Shown here piece after piece: positions 6,037-6,713 of a DNA stretch of 6,713 nucleotides (positions are counted from its first letter, which is position 1; every line of letters starts with the position of its first letter). A model generated the notes under the pieces. That model was not told the origin of the DNA. It was given only the letters and a program-made list of their open reading frames with translations, and did no database searches. Origin of the DNA: Chloroflexota bacterium. GTDB taxonomy: Bacteria; Chloroflexota; UBA6077; CF-72. The stretch covers positions 1 through 6,713 of the forward strand of contig JAFAWJ010000712.1 in assembly GCA_019242065.1 (NCBI GenBank), in the 5' to 3' direction. The position numbers and the translations under genes are program-made.

Positions 6037-6396
6037 GTGACGGAAACCCAGGTGATGACTGGCAACGCCGCGCGCGACGGCGACCCGTATCGCGGCTGGT
6101 TCGTGGGCAGCTTCATGCCACCCGACGCCGGCCTGGCCTCGACCACGCACGTCGAGGTGAAGTGGGGCACCCACGCTCTCGGCGACGTCCGCGCCGACTG
6201 GGGCGCCAGCGACGTCGCGACCACGCTGAGCGTGCTGGTGCGCGGCTGCATCCGCCTTGTCTTCGGGGACGGCCGCGAAGCGCTACTGGCCGAACCAGGC
6301 GACTACGCGCTCTGGGCGCCCGGCGTGCGGCACCGCTGGTCGATCGAACGCCCCGAGACCGTGGTCTTCACAGTCCGCTGGCGGTCGAACCCATGA
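6037..6396 (+). CDS. Small cupin-like protein
   Basis: This protein of 119 residues has a single cupin-like beta-barrel pattern. The region from about W43 (EVKWGTH) through V66-LVRGCIRLVFGDGR-80 and E86-PGDYALWAPGVRHRW-101 to VVFTVRW (109-115) is typical of one conserved small cupin family. The second cupin motif is recognisable (G88, P95-G96 and H99), whereas the first metal-binding motif HxH is not intact; H38, H46 and H99 are the candidate ligands. Metal binding and function are therefore uncertain, and no reaction can be assigned. There is no signal peptide or membrane segment. The frame opens with GTG one base after the aldolase-dehydrogenase stop. An ATG at 6055 (residue 7) is an equally possible start, and neither has a strong ribosome site. 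The stop overlaps the next start as ATGA, so it sits in one operon with its neighbours. Related proteins are, from memory, sometimes mislabelled in databases, so a name transferred by similarity should be treated with care. Confidence 0.8.
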   Translation: MTETQVMTGNAARDGDPYRGWFVGSFMPPDAGLASTTHVEVKWGTHALGDVRADWGASDVATTLSVLVRGCIRLVFGDGREALLAEPGDYALWAPGVRHRWSIERPETVVFTVRWRSNP

Positions 6397-6713
6397 CCGA
6401 CGAGCTGTGGCTGGAATTCACGACCCGCGTCGAGCCCGAGGCGGTCGAGTCGGTCTCGGCTGCCTTTGCCGAGCACGGCCAGGGCGTGGCCATCGAGCAG
6501 GCCGTCGAATCCTCGCGCGACGGGGATATCGTCAATCTGCCGCAGGACACGCCCGTCACCGTGCGAACCTACCTGCCCCTGGCGGACCCCAGCGTCGACG
6601 ATCGCCGAGCGCAGCTCGAAAAGGCCGTCTGGGCGCTGGGTCAGCTGCGCGAGGTGAGCCCGCTGCAGGTGCGCACGCTCCGCGAAGCCGACTGGGCCAA
6701 CGCCTGGAAGGAA
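6393..6713 (+). CDS. prmA: Ribosomal protein L11 methyltransferase, N-terminal part (cut by window end)
   Basis: The 107 codons present match the N-terminal domain of PrmA, the SAM-dependent enzyme that trimethylates ribosomal protein L11. Visible family features are the opening LWLEFTTRVEPEAVE (residues 5-19), the later V-R-T-Y-L-P strand, the A-L-G-Q-L-R segment and the hallmark E-x-D-W-A-N-A-W-K-E at the very end, which precedes the linker to the methyltransferase domain. The Rossmann methyltransferase domain with its GxGxG motif lies beyond the window, so catalytic residues cannot be checked. Full-length PrmA is usually about 290-320 residues, so roughly a third is present. The ATG overlaps the cupin stop (ATGA, 6393-6396), which indicates translational coupling. 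This is a housekeeping gene and marks the right side as ordinary chromosome rather than the RiPP cluster. Confidence 0.9.
   Translation, partial: MTDELWLEFTTRVEPEAVESVSAAFAEHGQGVAIEQAVESSRDGDIVNLPQDTPVTVRTYLPLADPSVDDRRAQLEKAVWALGQLREVSPLQVRTLREADWANAWKE

Noticed and set aside
5109..6251. Minus-strand open frame (380 codons) opposite the dehydrogenase domain and the cupin
   Set aside because: It spans two real plus-strand genes and their junction, and its product is Arg/His/Gln-rich without domain features.
1..6713. CRISPR arrays, tRNA or rRNA genes, insertion sequences
   Set aside because: No regularly spaced repeats, cloverleaf-like sequences, transposase motifs or terminal inverted repeats were seen by eye on either strand.

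Overview
The window is GC-rich (roughly two thirds G+C by eye) and tightly packed. Every supported gene lies on the + strand. The organism is a GC-rich bacterium. Chloroflexota is my best guess from the look of the housekeeping proteins (a prmA-type gene, an ArsR-SRPBCC fusion, an aldolase-dehydrogenase fusion), but no feature here proves a phylum.

Left part (1-3163): the tail of a probable RiPP (ribosomally made, post-translationally modified peptide) gene cluster of the lasso-peptide type. A 56-codon gene at 7-177 encodes a peptide with a typical lasso leader: a YxxP motif, then a Leu-Gly pair, then Leu-Thr five residues later. Its C-terminal half is rich in Ser, His and Cys. A 72-base gap with a strong stem-loop follows, then a complete ABC exporter (250-2034) without a leader-peptidase domain, then a PF14907-type nucleotidyltransferase (2048-3163). 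Transporter and nucleotidyltransferase genes are known companions of lasso precursors. The two essential maturation functions, the RRE/transglutaminase-like leader peptidase (B) and the asparagine-synthetase-like cyclase (C), are not in the window. If the reading is right they should lie just upstream of base 1. The peptide is unusual because the canonical leader spacing leaves no Asp/Glu at core position 7-9. Only a shifted start after a second Thr-Gly puts an Asp at position 8.

Middle (3190-4038): a single-protein fusion of an ArsR-type winged-helix DNA-binding domain with an SRPBCC (AHSA1/START-like) ligand-binding domain. It probably forms its own transcription unit or heads the next one.

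Right part (4071-6713): a compact metabolic and housekeeping run. It contains a two-domain class II aldolase / short-chain dehydrogenase of the rhamnulose-1-phosphate aldolase-lactaldehyde dehydrogenase type, a small cupin-like protein starting one base after it, and the first 107 codons of prmA (ribosomal protein L11 methyltransferase). The prmA start overlaps the cupin stop as ATGA. Nothing ties these genes to the peptide cluster beyond proximity and shared strand.

The most interesting item is the RiPP trio at the left edge, especially the non-canonical core of the precursor.
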